64,000 nucleotides of DNA from Hoplostethus atlanticus (GCA_034670405.1 JAXDDX010000045.1:2011001-2075000); one strand, 5' to 3'. Positions 1-13,335 are shown, numbered from the stretch's first letter. The notes: generated from the sequence alone by a model not told the origin. Numbers and translations are program-made.

Positions 1-1247
1 CTGCCTACACCACCAGCCTCTTCACCAACCTCTTACTATCAGTCAGTAAATTAGTAAATCACTATTATCAATTGATTTCAGCACAGATGATTCACACCAT
101 TACCATGTTCCACCAGACCTGGTTACAACAGCAGATGGTTCAGGTCCATTCATTTGGATAGTTCATAAACCTGCTGACCACAGAACCAGAACACTGTCTA
201 TGTATACGACATGTATTCGGTGTATTTCTGACATGATCTGGTGTCTGCTGTGGTTAAAGTGATGTAGGTCAAAGGTCAGGTTCGGCGAGGCAATAGAGGT
301 GGATGATGTGGCAGGGAAAAGGGTGCTGATGCTGAAACACCAACAGAACCAGAATACAGAACAGAATTAAGCCTACTTCTGCTTCACAGAGTCACCAGAG
401 AATCAAATCTATTTCTTGTTGTTGTGCCGCGGTGCATGAACTGGCATCACTAGTGCTGATGTCTAAAACTGATCTGGGGTCGAAACTCTGGACGAAACTC
501 ATACTCTGGTCTGGAAATAGCGGCAGGAATGCTGACTATTTGATAGGTGACACCAACAGAACCAGGAAATACGAAAAAAAACTTGTCAGAACACAAAAAG
601 GAATCAAGAATTAACTCTGGATCTGCTTGTCATGATATCCATGGGTGTCTTCAAACTGATCTGGGGTCAAACCTGGACGAACAAAGACTTTTTGGTGTGG
701 ACATAGAGGCAGGAATGCTGACGGTTTGATAAGTGACACCAACAGAATAAGAATTTATATAACATTATTAGAAGACAGGCTTCTGTAATAGCATGTCAAG
801 TCTTTAACCTTCTAGACGCTCAAATCCAGGTTGAATAGAAAGTTTGGGAAATGGAAACTGAGGCTCAGAACAAGAAGAATCCCAAAGGAAGTAGAAAATA
901 AAGCATTTGACTTGTCACTAGAACCAGGTCAGACAGAGCTTTCAGCATGGATGCAATAATGATGACTCAAGTAACACCAACAGAATCTAGGGACTATCAC
1001 AAATGTGTCATTAATACAAAAAGGAATAGGAATTAAGGATATTTCTGCTTGTCAGGAAATCTGGACTGGTCAAACAGGACCAGTGCATCATGGGAAGGAA
1101 GAAATAGAGAATCAGATTCTTGTTTCTTTTTAGTCGCGACACGATGAATCAACTTGTCGTGTCACTTCCACTTGAAGCATCACTGGTCCTGATGCTGATA
1201 AAACGCCTGCTGCCGCCCGTAGATAAACCTTCAGCTCAGTTATCAAA

Positions 1248-1248
<1 letters not shown>

Positions 1249-1288
<40 letters not shown>
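1249..1288. repeat. (CA)20 microsatellite
   Basis: Uninterrupted CA dinucleotide run of 40 bp, followed to about 1375 by degenerate CA-rich sequence. Confidence 0.97.
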
Positions 1289-1290
<2 letters not shown>

Positions 1291-2202
1291 AATGTTCATG
1301 CATAGGCACACATACAATCACACACACAGTCAGGCATACACGCAAACACAGATGAATGCTCACACACACACATGTTCACCCCCTGTCCCCCATGCTGAGC
1401 TCAGCCAGACAGCACAAATCTGTTTATTTTCACTTCCTAACACCCACCCCCCAGACCCCCCCCCCCCCCCCCGAGAACACACCTGTGCACGGAGGCCACC
1501 CGTGTAGCCATGGCAACCGCCTCACGTAAGTCGAGGCCCCAGCTAATAGCCCTCTCACTGAGCGGTAAACTGATGGCGGAGGATCCTCGGCGGGTTTCTG
1601 CTCAGCCACGTCAGTCCTGTTAGGAGGCTGGTGGTGGAGAACGGAGAGAAAGGAAAACTGGCAACAGATGGAAAGTTTCCCCAGGAGCCCAAACGGCGCC
1701 GCCGAGGAGGCACTTCCAGCGACGCATCGAGGAGTCATTATGAAAATGTATCGCAGACATCGGAGCATAAAGCCATTTGTGGGCCTCCAAGAAAACAACC
1801 TCTGAAGTGATTTATACCGCCACTACAAGCTGTTATTACAAAGCCGGCGATACGTGCATTTCAAGGTCGAACCAGTTTGCCGAGGCATTTGTTGAAACAG
1901 GAGGGGAAGACGGTGAGGAACGGCAGCAAGGCTGTCTCACATCAATTCACATATTTTCCAATCGCCACAGACATGAACAACTCTTTGAATCAGTGCTGTG
2001 CTGCGGGTCACTATCAGCACCTTCGGTCCACTGGTGTTCAGATGTGAATGTTTCTCTGCCAGCTGCCGTTGAAAACGGGCCAGAGCCAGATGAGTTAGGA
2101 CGTCTTCAACGTCAGAAACATGCTATTTAGATCAGCAGGAGGGTGTGGCATTAGATATGGCTATTACCATGGCAAATCTCCAGGCCCTGGCAAAATAAAA
2201 AC

Positions 2203-2372
2203 GGGATGGATGGATGGATGATGGATGGAGGGATAGATGGAGGGATGATGGGTGGTTGGATAGATGGAGGGATGATAGATGGAGGGATGATGGGTGGTTG
2301 GATAGATGGAGGGATGATAGATGGAGGGATGATGGGTGGTTGGATAGATGGAGGGATGATAGATGGAGGGAT
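2203..2372. repeat. ATGGATGGAGGG minisatellite with 42-bp higher-order period
   Basis: GGATGGAT-type repeat organised into identical 42-bp units: TGGTTGGATAG starts at 2253, 2295 and 2337. The regular higher-order unit suggests recent unequal exchange or slippage. Confidence 0.93.
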
Positions 2373-4412
2373 GTTTTGACGTGATTTTCCTGGTATCTTC
2401 ATCTGATTCCTACGTTGCCCAGAGCTTCAGACTCTGGAAGCTTTTCTCACGGTGGTGAAACACGATATTACTGGTTTTCCGATGATTGGCTGATTCTCAG
2501 TGGTGCTGTTGATTTATATCATATCAAATATTAAATGAACCTCAGAATAGTTTGTCTGCTCACGAGTCTGAACTAAACGAAACTGGTGCTAAACAGCTAG
2601 TGCCGTTGGCTTTAATCAAACCTGAATACAGTGAGCCTTCCTGGGACAGGTTTCAGCTCACACTCGCTTCATGAATTCATGACTTTTTAAAACTGAACTC
2701 TCTGGCCTGGCCAACACCTTCCTCCATGATCAAAGCAGCGCTGCCTTTATATAGTACAGTTTGAGTACTTAGGTGCAGCTGGGGGCTGGAGGCAAAGCCT
2801 AGCTTGAACTGGAGCAGCAACCTCCTTAGATTTTTAGTCAGGACAGCGCCAGGCTTCATAAAGGCAAGGAGCCAAGAACCCATCACCCTGGCTTTTAGGT
2901 CAGCCTGGGATTCTGGGGCATGAAGCTCGCTGACATTTACAGTACCACCAGCAGCCGGCCATGTGGCAGCTACAGAGACAGAGGGAAGGCAGAGAATGAC
3001 TAATAAGCACATCACAAGCTGTGAATGTAAGCGCCGGCTAAAGGGGAGGAAGCCCGAGGAGCCATGCATCTGCAAGCAGGTAGAGACAAGAAAGAAAAGT
3101 CGTGGCATGGCAGCGGCTCACGGTGCTGCCAATGCATAATGAAATGGGCTTTTGATATTCTGCCTCTTGGTCCCGGGAGCATCGGGATGCAACTCACACC
3201 CACATTATTGGAGCCCAGTCTCCAAGTGCTCCTCTGGGGAATGTAACTAGCGGCGATGCACTTTATCATATTAATATACTTAACTGTGTTATTATTGTCA
3301 CCATATTCTACTGAGGGTGGAGGCAGCATTGTGGGAATTCATCTACTAATTTGAAAGTCAAAAGTCCTCTCTTTAGCTTTTTCTTTCCTTTTCCAGCGCT
3401 TCACTGTCACTGGGCGCTGTGGCTCCTTACTACTGGTGGCTTGACATGCTGGTGATCTAGGAGCTGAAGCTTCTTCTACTGTTGCACCAACTGTATCAGC
3501 TAAAGTCCTGAACTATAAATGTGAACGCATCATTGCTTTTAATGAAGCGTCCACGTATGATGAAGTTCAGCTGCTGACTGCCAGTTAGAGCTCGGTGAGG
3601 ACCAGCTGCAGTAATGCACCCGCCAGTCCTTCACAGTGGTTCACCTTCATTCAAACATCTAAAGATTATTTTTACAGGCCATTGCACACATTTTTTTTAA
3701 CTCCGGCTCCACAAGTCAAACCCTGCAATAACAAAGTTGACCTCATCCTCAGAGGTTTTCGCCAGACAATGAGCATCACTGAGCATCACTGAGATGTTTG
3801 GACGATGAACAATATATATGCTGTTTATGGCCTTTCGCTCCCGTCAATTTATTCTACTGCTCTTGCGAAAGGTCTAAGGGAGTGGCGATTAGCTTTGCTC
3901 CACTGCTTATCTTTCTCATGTGCCTCAAACTTGTCAAGAGAAAGTCAATACCAACCACAATATTATTGCCTGTCATCCATAGCTGTCATTTAAGCTCTGT
4001 TTTTTTTTCTGTGAGGCAAAAGGCTGCCCTGGGCGAAATGAAAAGAACATATTACTAGTTTGCAGGAGAGAGACAGATGAGTAGGCATGAGCTGAATCCA
4101 AATGTTTGCTTTCTTTCCAGTCTCATGTTTGAAGGACAATAAACCTTATACAAGATGATCCAACTACACCTTTACTAGTGTTCGTGAGGTTGGGAGTTCA
4201 ATTCCCTGTGTAGCTCTATGGGTAGAGTAAGGCAATAGACAATGCCAGGACAATTCCCACTAAAGGTGTATGCACTCAGAGTAGTATAAGACATTTTTTC
4301 AGCTAGCTTTGGTTCACCGAATGGCAGTTATGTGACGTTAAAACCGTAGAGCTGTGGTGCGGAGTAATTTAACTTCACCTACATCAAGAATTGGATTTGT
4401 GTCTGTTTCTTT

Positions 4413-4880
4413 GGCTACGTTCACACTACAGGTGAAAATGGCCCAAATCCAATTTTTTGATCTTTTCAATTCTGATTTGGGCCTCATTCATGTGTGGTTC
4501 TATGTGGTTCTATGTGACGATGTGAACCGAATCTGACCGGTCAGATCAGAGTTCATGTGTTTTTTACACACATCTCTCTGCACAGAAAGCTAAAGTCTTA
4601 AAGTCTCCCTCACCCTCATCTTCATCATCTGGTGAAGTCTTATCTGACCTCCACAGCAAATATTCCTTAAAATTAACGCTTGGATCGCAATTTCGCCGTC
4701 TTCCATGATGGACTGTCTAGTAAATATGACGTCATTTGTTGTTCATTTGGGGGAAAGAGGACTGTTCATACTCATGTCAGATATGGGTCACTTTTAAACA
4801 TGAATGTGAACAGTTTGACAAAAAATATCTATATCTAAGCAAAAAAACTGAGCATTAAGGCCTGTAGTGTGAACGGAGCC
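4413..4880. mobile_element. MITE with about 20-bp terminal inverted repeats
   Basis: The left end GGCTACGTTCACACTACAGG (4413-4432) is the reverse complement of the right end at 4861-4880, with one mismatch. The 468-bp interior has no ORF. A second, diverged copy lies at about 51100-51533 with a near-identical right end, so the boundaries are real. Both copies share an internal stretch running from GATCGCAATTTC to CATTTGTTGTT. No clean target-site duplication could be read. It is a non-autonomous cut-and-paste element; I infer hAT-like from the terminus style but cannot prove the superfamily. Confidence 0.8.
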
Positions 4881-6029
4881 TTTGCTATGTGGTGGGCACA
4901 TCCCTCTCTATTCCAGCCCTAATCCCAGTTTGAAAAGATAAGGCTTAGTTATTAGTTGGAATACGTGCTGCTTGTCAGACTGGATGGATGCCAACATGAA
5001 ATTGAGAAAAGTCTAAGTCTACCATGACTACCAATCCTAACAGCGTCCAACATTTATGATCAGCTCCTGGAAGGACATAGGTACTTAATGATACAGCGGC
5101 ATCAGGACCTCAAGGCTGCACATATCACATATCACTCCACAAATATACACTCACTGTGTTGATTCAGAAAGCATGGGAAGCAGAATGGTTGTGGTTGTAG
5201 ATGGTGAGTCTAGCGTTGGACTGCATGAGGGTGCACGAGGAGGTAGAATTGATTTTAGTATCGTAGCCTCTGGTTCCTCTTCACGCTTCCAAATTGCAGA
5301 TTAAAACCAAGAGGCGATCGGTTGGACTTTAGATCGACCTGCCTAAATCTGTACCGATTACTGCCTTTTGAAAAATTCCATATAAATAAAGATTATTTTC
5401 ATGATTATTATGGTTTTACTGAGTAAGATGACAGCAACCACTGAGAACAACTACGTCGCCATCATCCCAGTGTCTTCATTGAATAATCTGACTAACATGT
5501 ACTAAGATATTCTGAGTAGCTTCCGTTTCACAGCATCATTTGTGTCGATGTGGCGTTTCCAGTAATGGAGACCTCAGTGTCATAAAGAAACCGTGTCAGA
5601 GGAGGAGAGAGGGTTTAAAACAGTAAAGGGCTGGGATGCTCTGTTATTAATTGTGCAGTCCCTCCGCCTCCACATGGGTACTGAGCTAGCGGCAGCCATC
5701 TGCTCTGCAGTGACAGAGCGGTGGCGTTTCTCCAGCTATTACGCAGCTTGATGTGATCAATGGGAAGAAGCGCTAATCAGAGAACTGATGGATCCGGGAT
5801 TCATCCGACTCTGCAAGCGAGGCCGCATCGACTCCCCGCCTCGCCAGCAGGCACACGGGTGACATATGACTAATCTAAGAGCTTGGTTTCAAAATGAGAT
5901 ATCATTCTGAAAACTTGGACGCCCACTCTCAGGGAAGCACTGATAACACAAAACTGAAACAAGTGATTCCTTTTTAGGGGATAGTAGCTAACTTAAGTCC
6001 ATGCTTACAGACTGAATCCTTTTATATAC

Positions 6030-6691
6030 TGTGGCGGACTGGAGGGAGGGTGGGGGAGGCTTAATTGGATCCAGGAGAGAGGTGAGTTAGTGGACTGCTT
6101 CTTTCCTGGATCCGGTACCAGCTGCAGCCAGTTGGGACTGATTGCAGCTGGGGCCTTTTTAACGTGTGTGTGAATGTGTGAGTGAGAGGGACGCGCCAGT
6201 GTGAGAGGCTGGCGGCGTGAATGCAGGAGCCGGCGGCGATCGGGAGGATCGAGGGCCGGCAGACTGGAGGAGCGGAGAGCGAGCCAGCAGCAGCCGCGTC
6301 TGAGCGGGGTCCGCGGCTGGAGTGCCGGGACGGAGGCGAGGGCGCGAGCTGCGGAGGACGGAGTGGGGCGGCGGCGTCTCCCTCCGCGGCGACAACCGAC
6401 GGAGGTCCCCGGGGGTGCAGTCGGGAGCCGCCTGCAAGAGCTGGTGACAGTCGGGGTTGGGGCGGGATGCCCCTGCAAGCCTGGCAGGCTGGCCGGCTTT
6501 GGGGTTCCGCGGCTGACCCGCCGGGGAGGACTGAGGTGCGTCGGCGGAGGGAGACGGCGCTACCAACGGCCGTCAACACCGGGGCCGGGTTTATTGATTG
6601 TTGGTGAATAAACGGCCCTGCTAGCCAATTAACTCTCCCCTGCCTATGTCTCTGTCTGTCACGGACCCCGGTTATGTGGCACCTTGCCACA
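6030..6691. mobile_element. Probable solo LTR, GC-rich, 662 bp
   Basis: Begins TGTGGC and ends GCCACA, the TG...CA inverted ends of a long terminal repeat, and is bordered on both sides by ATAC (6026-6029 and 6692-6695), a 4-bp target duplication. AATAAA lies at 6606-6611, as expected near an R/U5 border. The interior (6200-6600) is very GC-rich and open in several frames by composition alone. No flanking gag-pol sequence is present, so this fits a solo LTR left by recombination. The family is not identified, and the short TSD leaves some room for chance. Confidence 0.62.
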
Positions 6692-7334
6692 ATACTTATA
6701 TATTTTAGAGATATTGAATGATGAAACTTCAGGTAAAGAATTATTTTCCCCCAAAGTTGATATATAGCATTTTGGAGTTGAACTCTTCAGTTGATAGTTG
6801 GCAGAAAATATAGAATAAATTCAACTAATCATATGAGACTTCCAGGGAACGTAGTGAGACGAAAGCGCATGTATGTGAGAGTAAATCCAGATGAGTAAAC
6901 AACAGATGGCTGACACTGTTACCAAAGAGTCCTACAGTCAAATCTTGTCCCCCGGGGAAAAGATGGCCGACTGGCTGTGGCCTGCTGGGGAATGTAGTCC
7001 CTCCCCCACAGTTTCTCAGTGTTTATAGTGTTATTCAGCAGAGGACTAACATGTGTCTGTAGACCGTGTCTCATGGAGCGATCATTGGCTATTAATCCAC
7101 TGATTAATAGTTTGACACATTGGGTTCAGAAACCGACCAGGATGGGAAATGGAAAATTGGTTGTGGTTGGTGAGTTAGTTTACTCTACTCACCACTTAGA
7201 TAGCTAACTTGTAATATCAAGTAACCTATTTCAAAAGTCTTGCTGGTAAAATAATGAAAGTGGGAGATGAACGGTGGATCTTGTTAACTGGTATTTATCC
7301 AGGGAGAGTCGACTCTTTTTTATTTCCATCCTGC

Positions 7335-7600
7335 TTCACATTCATACACATCCACACTGGGAGCTGCCCAGTACAACCACAGCCTTCTACTGGTGGCCAC
7401 GGAGCAGTTGGGGGCTCTGTCACCTTCAGTGACTTGCTGAAGGGACACCTCGACAGTAGTTGTTGAGACAGGGGAGAGAGTCACTCGTTCACTTTCCCCA
7501 CTCACATTTTCCAGGCCAGTCCAGAATTCGAACTGGCTGGCCGTCCAGTCACAAGCCTGGACGTGGCTCCCCTTCTTCACCAGGGTTGAATTCAAACCCT
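7335..7600. repeat. Dispersed repeat related to 16290-16720
   Basis: Shares with 16290-16720 the order CACATTCATAC, ACTGGGAGCTG, CAGTACAACCACAG, then a tail with GAATTCGAACTGG and CCAGTCACAAG. The tail resembles the tRNA-like end of common fish dispersed repeats. A short inverted match lies at 50030-50065. Confidence 0.6.
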
Positions 7601-8734
7601 TCTCCTGCCCTGCCTCAAACATCTTGCCTCCATTTGCACCTCAGGTGAAACCAGGCTGATCCTCCAAGCCTGCAGAGCTAAACAACATGGGGGACGCCGA
7701 CCGAACCGCCTCACCACCTTTTAAATCAGGCCTCAAATATTTCTATATTTCTGTAGGTTTTTACTCCAAATGACTGAGGCGCCTCCTGCTGCTTTTTACC
7801 CTATGAATGCTCTGCATGTTCTCTCATCTTCTTCTGCCCTCTCTTCTCTTTCTTCTGCCCTGTAGCACTCTTGAGATTTCAATACAAAATGTGTTGTAAG
7901 TAAAATGTCTCATGATTATAATTATTATTATCAGTATCCAGTTCCTGCCCTGGCCTTACACTTAGCTGGAGGATTTAACCTAATGAATTAATTCAGACTT
8001 GAACGAGAGCTGGGATTGTATTTCAATTTGAAATTCCACTAGACATGCAGCTGTTTATTTATTTCCGGTGACATGAAGCCGACCACACTATCTGCATCTG
8101 TTTACAACCGGCAGGTAGAGATGGGACGGTGCGTCCGCTACTACAGCAGGGTGATGGAAAGTCAATAGCTTTCACCACAGCTGAGTTGGTTAGCGGAGAG
8201 CTGAGCAGACACAACATTGTTCCACTGAATAATGAATAAGGCCCGAGGTGTTTGTTGTGTTCGTTTTACAGATGTCTCCGCAATTAACAGCACGGACCCT
8301 TTGAGCTCAGAGGCTTTAAGAAGACAACAGAAAAATAAGGTCCGTACAGCAGCAGAAGACACAATCTGTCTGGACAAATTGAAATAAAATTAATTTCATG
8401 TGTTGTTTTTCTTCATATGGTGAAGTGAGAAGGGAGCTTTAAAGGGGCTTCTACCTCTATCGATTTCTTTTGGTTTCAGAAAAGATTATTCTTTATGATA
8501 CCGGAGTTTGTTGAGGAAAATGTTTCTTTGACACAAACTGTAGCGTGATGCATGGATGTGTGCTGCGGGCCCATTTGAGCAGCTAAATGAGATAAATCAG
8601 TCAGAAATCCAATGGATCTCAAATTCTCATCCCAATAACACTTCTGGAGAATATTGAAGGATCAGATCATCAAGAACAAACAAACCATGTGGACGAAGAT
8701 AATCTGTCCTGGTGCTGCCATTCGCTTTCACGTT

Positions 8735-8830
8735 CTGGCCATTTAGAGGACGCTCTTACCAAAAGCGACTTTCCAGCGAGTACATCAGTAGAAGCTTCGG
8801 TTCCTACATCACCAACATTACAAGCAAACA
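8735..8830. repeat. Common fish dispersed-repeat fragment (reverse orientation)
   Basis: GGACGCTCTTACCAAAAGCG is the reverse of the AAGTCGCTTTGGATAAAAGC module seen at 48780-48806 and, shorter, at 33280-33305. This module marks a high-copy teleost repeat as I recall it. Boundaries are uncertain. Confidence 0.5.
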
Positions 8831-8860
8831 AACTTCAGGAGCCTGATGTCAGACTGGAGT

Positions 8861-10593
8861 TGGAAGTCAATTCGCCATTCAAACCCACAACCCCCAAATT
8901 TCTTTCTACTCATCACAGCTAATAGCGGGAATTTTGTCTAACCATCACATAGCACGCTTCTATCTCTAGTGCAGTGAGCGTGCTCAGTCTAGCTACGTAT
9001 ATGGGCCATACACAGCCAGAAAGAGCCTGGGTGATGGGAGAGATAAAGCAGAGACGCCATGTTGGAAAGACGTCTAGTCATCAGTGGGATAGAGAACGTG
9101 ACTAAATCGGTTTAGATGTCAAATTGTTCTCTGTTCCCTGTGTCCAGTGATGAACGCTATGGAGGCACGTTGGAGTCTGGATGCAGTTTAAGACCTGATG
9201 GAAGACCTGATTACTGAACTCAATGGACTTGCTGTCCTGAGTCCGACGAGCTGTCACTCATGTAAATGCGACTTTGGGATCAGATATAGACAATCACATG
9301 TCTCAATGCAACTTCAGGATCAACAGCCAATCAGAAAAGGGCGAGGGGATTAAATTACATAACTAATCGATAGGTAACTCTCTCCCGAGTCTGACAAGCC
9401 ATCCCTCATGTCAATGTAACTTCAGGATCAATAGATATAGATGAAGATAACCAGCACAATTTTTTTACAATTATTTTGGCAGAGGGACCCATCAAGGACT
9501 CTTGGTGACCCAAGTGAAGAACCAATGACGTAGAGACAACTGGGTCATGAGACTCCATTAAAGTATTAATCCTCCTCATGTTCCTCTAGATCTCTGTCCT
9601 CTCCTCTCTCTGATCTCTGGACCTCAACAGAGATCAACCTCTACCAGGTCAAGAAGCTTTTCCATGTCAGGTTGGTCTTTCCTGGGAGAAACCCTCCAAT
9701 CCTGTTTGATGGGAAACACCACAGCAACGAGGCTGAGCACCAAATATGGAGACTAAATAAAAAGAAAACACCACAGCAATGGAGACAGAATGAAAACACA
9801 CAGGAAGTCACAGATAACCACAACACTCATCACCAACAGCTCAATGACAGCAAAGAAAGGAAACTCTTAAAGCATCAGTTGTCAGTAACTCACAGCACCT
9901 GTGATTTAACCAGACCAGAAGCAAAACCATCTGGCAGCAAGTGGAAGTGTTTTATCAATGTCATGTATTGATTGAACTATAATTATTTTTTTACAGTCAT
10001 GGTGTCTTGGGTGATTAATAAATGATCAATCAACCCCAGCCAGTGTGTTAGAGGCCCCAACCGTGACCAATAGGAGCTGATCAGTATGAAAAAATGATTT
10101 TACAAATGAGCCAACATGGATCATTGATCCATCTCAGGAGCGCCTCTACAGGAGTCAGGCTCTGGGCTTCTGTTGGTTCTTCTGCAACTCTTTCAGTGAG
10201 TTGGTTAGCTGGTGTGTAACTCTTTCGGTGAGTTGGTTGGTTGATGTGTAACTCTTGCTGTGAGTTGGTTGGTTGGTGTGTAACTCTTTAGCACTTTAGT
10301 GTAAACAGGTGAGTTTTTAAAGTCACTACTAGTTGAAGAGTGTTATATTTTAGAATTAAAGGGTTTTCAAATGTGCTGTGGCTCAGGATAAGAATATTTT
10401 GAAATTAGTTAGTTAATTGAATGAATGATAAGACTAATGCCTGCAACACACTGAACACATTTTAAATCCTAATTAATCTGTAAAATCTGCATTGTATCAC
10501 AGATTAACTCTTGCTGTGTCGGGACCGGGACATCTACTCTCTAGTCTCAGGAACTTGTGCGAAGCAACATGAGTTACGTGGTGTCCGAGTGAA
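8861..10593. repeat. 1733-bp tandem segmental duplication, copy 1
   Basis: Matches 10605-12337 base for base at a constant offset of 1744. I noticed only four substitutions (9163, 9393, 9544 and 10537), so identity is about 99.8%. The copies are separated by 11 bp, AGTGGTGTCCG. The unit has no convincing coding region. It contains a dispersed-repeat core (9590-9700) and a 32-bp minisatellite (about 10180-10290). Confidence 0.95.
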
Positions 10594-10604
10594 AGTGGTG
10601 TCCG

Positions 10605-12337
10605 TGGAAGTCAATTCGCCATTCAAACCCACAACCCCCAAATTTCTTTCTACTCATCACAGCTAATAGCGGGAATTTTGTCTAACCATCACATAGCACG
10701 CTTCTATCTCTAGTGCAGTGAGCGTGCTCAGTCTAGCTACGTATATGGGCCATACACAGCCAGAAAGAGCCTGGGTGATGGGAGAGATAAAGCAGAGACG
10801 CCATGTTGGAAAGACGTCTAGTCATCAGTGGGATAGAGAACGTGACTAAATCGGTTTAGATGTCAAATTGTTCTCTGTTCCCTGTGTCCAGTGATGAACG
10901 CTACGGAGGCACGTTGGAGTCTGGATGCAGTTTAAGACCTGATGGAAGACCTGATTACTGAACTCAATGGACTTGCTGTCCTGAGTCCGACGAGCTGTCA
11001 CTCATGTAAATGCGACTTTGGGATCAGATATAGACAATCACATGTCTCAATGCAACTTCAGGATCAACAGCCAATCAGAAAAGGGCGAGGGGATTAAATT
11101 ACATAACTAATCGATAGGTAACTCTCTCCCGAGTCCGACAAGCCATCCCTCATGTCAATGTAACTTCAGGATCAATAGATATAGATGAAGATAACCAGCA
11201 CAATTTTTTTACAATTATTTTGGCAGAGGGACCCATCAAGGACTCTTGGTGACCCAAGTGAAGAACCAATGACGTAGAGACAACTGAGTCATGAGACTCC
11301 ATTAAAGTATTAATCCTCCTCATGTTCCTCTAGATCTCTGTCCTCTCCTCTCTCTGATCTCTGGACCTCAACAGAGATCAACCTCTACCAGGTCAAGAAG
11401 CTTTTCCATGTCAGGTTGGTCTTTCCTGGGAGAAACCCTCCAATCCTGTTTGATGGGAAACACCACAGCAACGAGGCTGAGCACCAAATATGGAGACTAA
11501 ATAAAAAGAAAACACCACAGCAATGGAGACAGAATGAAAACACACAGGAAGTCACAGATAACCACAACACTCATCACCAACAGCTCAATGACAGCAAAGA
11601 AAGGAAACTCTTAAAGCATCAGTTGTCAGTAACTCACAGCACCTGTGATTTAACCAGACCAGAAGCAAAACCATCTGGCAGCAAGTGGAAGTGTTTTATC
11701 AATGTCATGTATTGATTGAACTATAATTATTTTTTTACAGTCATGGTGTCTTGGGTGATTAATAAATGATCAATCAACCCCAGCCAGTGTGTTAGAGGCC
11801 CCAACCGTGACCAATAGGAGCTGATCAGTATGAAAAAATGATTTTACAAATGAGCCAACATGGATCATTGATCCATCTCAGGAGCGCCTCTACAGGAGTC
11901 AGGCTCTGGGCTTCTGTTGGTTCTTCTGCAACTCTTTCAGTGAGTTGGTTAGCTGGTGTGTAACTCTTTCGGTGAGTTGGTTGGTTGATGTGTAACTCTT
12001 GCTGTGAGTTGGTTGGTTGGTGTGTAACTCTTTAGCACTTTAGTGTAAACAGGTGAGTTTTTAAAGTCACTACTAGTTGAAGAGTGTTATATTTTAGAAT
12101 TAAAGGGTTTTCAAATGTGCTGTGGCTCAGGATAAGAATATTTTGAAATTAGTTAGTTAATTGAATGAATGATAAGACTAATGCCTGCAACACACTGAAC
12201 ACATTTTAAATCCTAATTAATCTGTAAAATCTGCATTGTATCACAGATTAACTCTTGCTGTGTCGGGACCGGGACATCTAGTCTCTAGTCTCAGGAACTT
12301 GTGCGAAGCAACATGAGTTACGTGGTGTCCGAGTGAA
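10605..12337. repeat. 1733-bp tandem segmental duplication, copy 2
   Basis: Direct copy of 8861-10593; unique sequence resumes at 12338. The junction repeats GTGGTGTCCG at 10578-10587 and 10595-10604, a microhomology-type scar. Such high identity means a very recent duplication or an assembly artefact that joined two haplotypes. Confidence 0.95.
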
Positions 12338-13118
12338 TCAACACTACAGGAGCCGCGCTGCTTTCGAACCGTAAATATCAAACACGGTTGACCAGGAGGG
12401 TTCAGATTTAGTCTGTAACGCTTCACTCTACCAGATGATCCTTGCTGATACTTGGCCCTGATGAAGCCTTAGACCGGGGAGCCAGCCCGATTCTCAGCAG
12501 GGAAGTCTGGCTGAAATCAGCCAGAGCCTCTTCTCTAGTGTATTTCCTTCTCACTATCCTGGACCCTGAGCGGCCGACAGCACCAGCTCCTCTAATTCAA
12601 ATGAGGTAAACCTGCTGAGTGGAGGGTTAGGGTTAGTGGAGGGTTCAAATGCCTCAAACTGGCCTGATTGGACGGATTTCAGGAAGTCTTTTGTGAGGGA
12701 ACCAATGAGGACCAAGTCGAGTTGTGATGTGTTTACTGGAGTTGGTCTGAAACTGCCTGGAAAAGGGACGATTTTTGAAAAAGCAATAACTTCAAATTTA
12801 ACCGCTAAAGTTTTAACAATGTCTTCATTAAACATCTTTGATCTTATAAAGAAACCCACTCACTCAGATACACAACTAAATAAGAAGACAGCAGTAACTC
12901 ACTCCGACCTGCACACACAGAAGCCAGGGTATCTAGGCATGAAATGATTGAAATCAATTGATTAATTTCTACATCATAATATATAAGTATGATGTAATGT
13001 GTCATATTTCTTCTTCCTAGTAACAAAGGTGCATGGATGACTTTCTCCTCCGACAACTCAATACAGCTTTGAATTCTGAGCTGCTTGATTTGTTTTTCTT
13101 CTTGTATTGAAGAAAATG

Positions 13119-13155
<37 letters not shown>

Positions 13156-13164
13156 CCAATCAAT
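13119..13164. repeat. (ATCA)n microsatellite
   Basis: Tetranucleotide CAAT/ATCA run with one ACCA interruption near its end. Confidence 0.95.
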
Positions 13165-13297
13165 TAAAAAGTAGTTGCCAGATTAATCAGTTATCAAAAT
13201 AATTGCAGCTCTAATTTAAAATTGTATCTGGTTCAACTTTGATGTTTCAATTACTGAACATCTGCAATGCAAATTTGTGATCTTAGTAACATCCCCA

Positions 13298-13298
<1 letters not shown>

Positions 13299-13332
<34 letters not shown>
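13299..13332. repeat. (CA)17 microsatellite
   Basis: Uninterrupted CA dinucleotide run. Confidence 0.96.

Positions 13333-13335
<3 letters not shown>

Noticed and set aside
4185..4260. tRNA gene suggested by GAGTTCAATTCCC and TAGCTCTATGGGTAGAG
   Set aside because: The B-box-like motif precedes the A-box-like motif, and no cloverleaf can be drawn. More likely a scrambled SINE fragment.
6005..6690. Several overlapping open frames of 128-209 residues on both strands
   Set aside because: They result from the very GC-rich body of the probable solo LTR. Frames are open on both strands at once and show no family similarity.
9672..9971. 99-residue open frame (and its identical copy at 11416-11715)
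   Set aside because: The frame lies inside the tandem duplication and overlaps a dispersed repeat with an inverted relative at 18096-18228. It has no recognisable domain, and its amino-acid pattern looks random.
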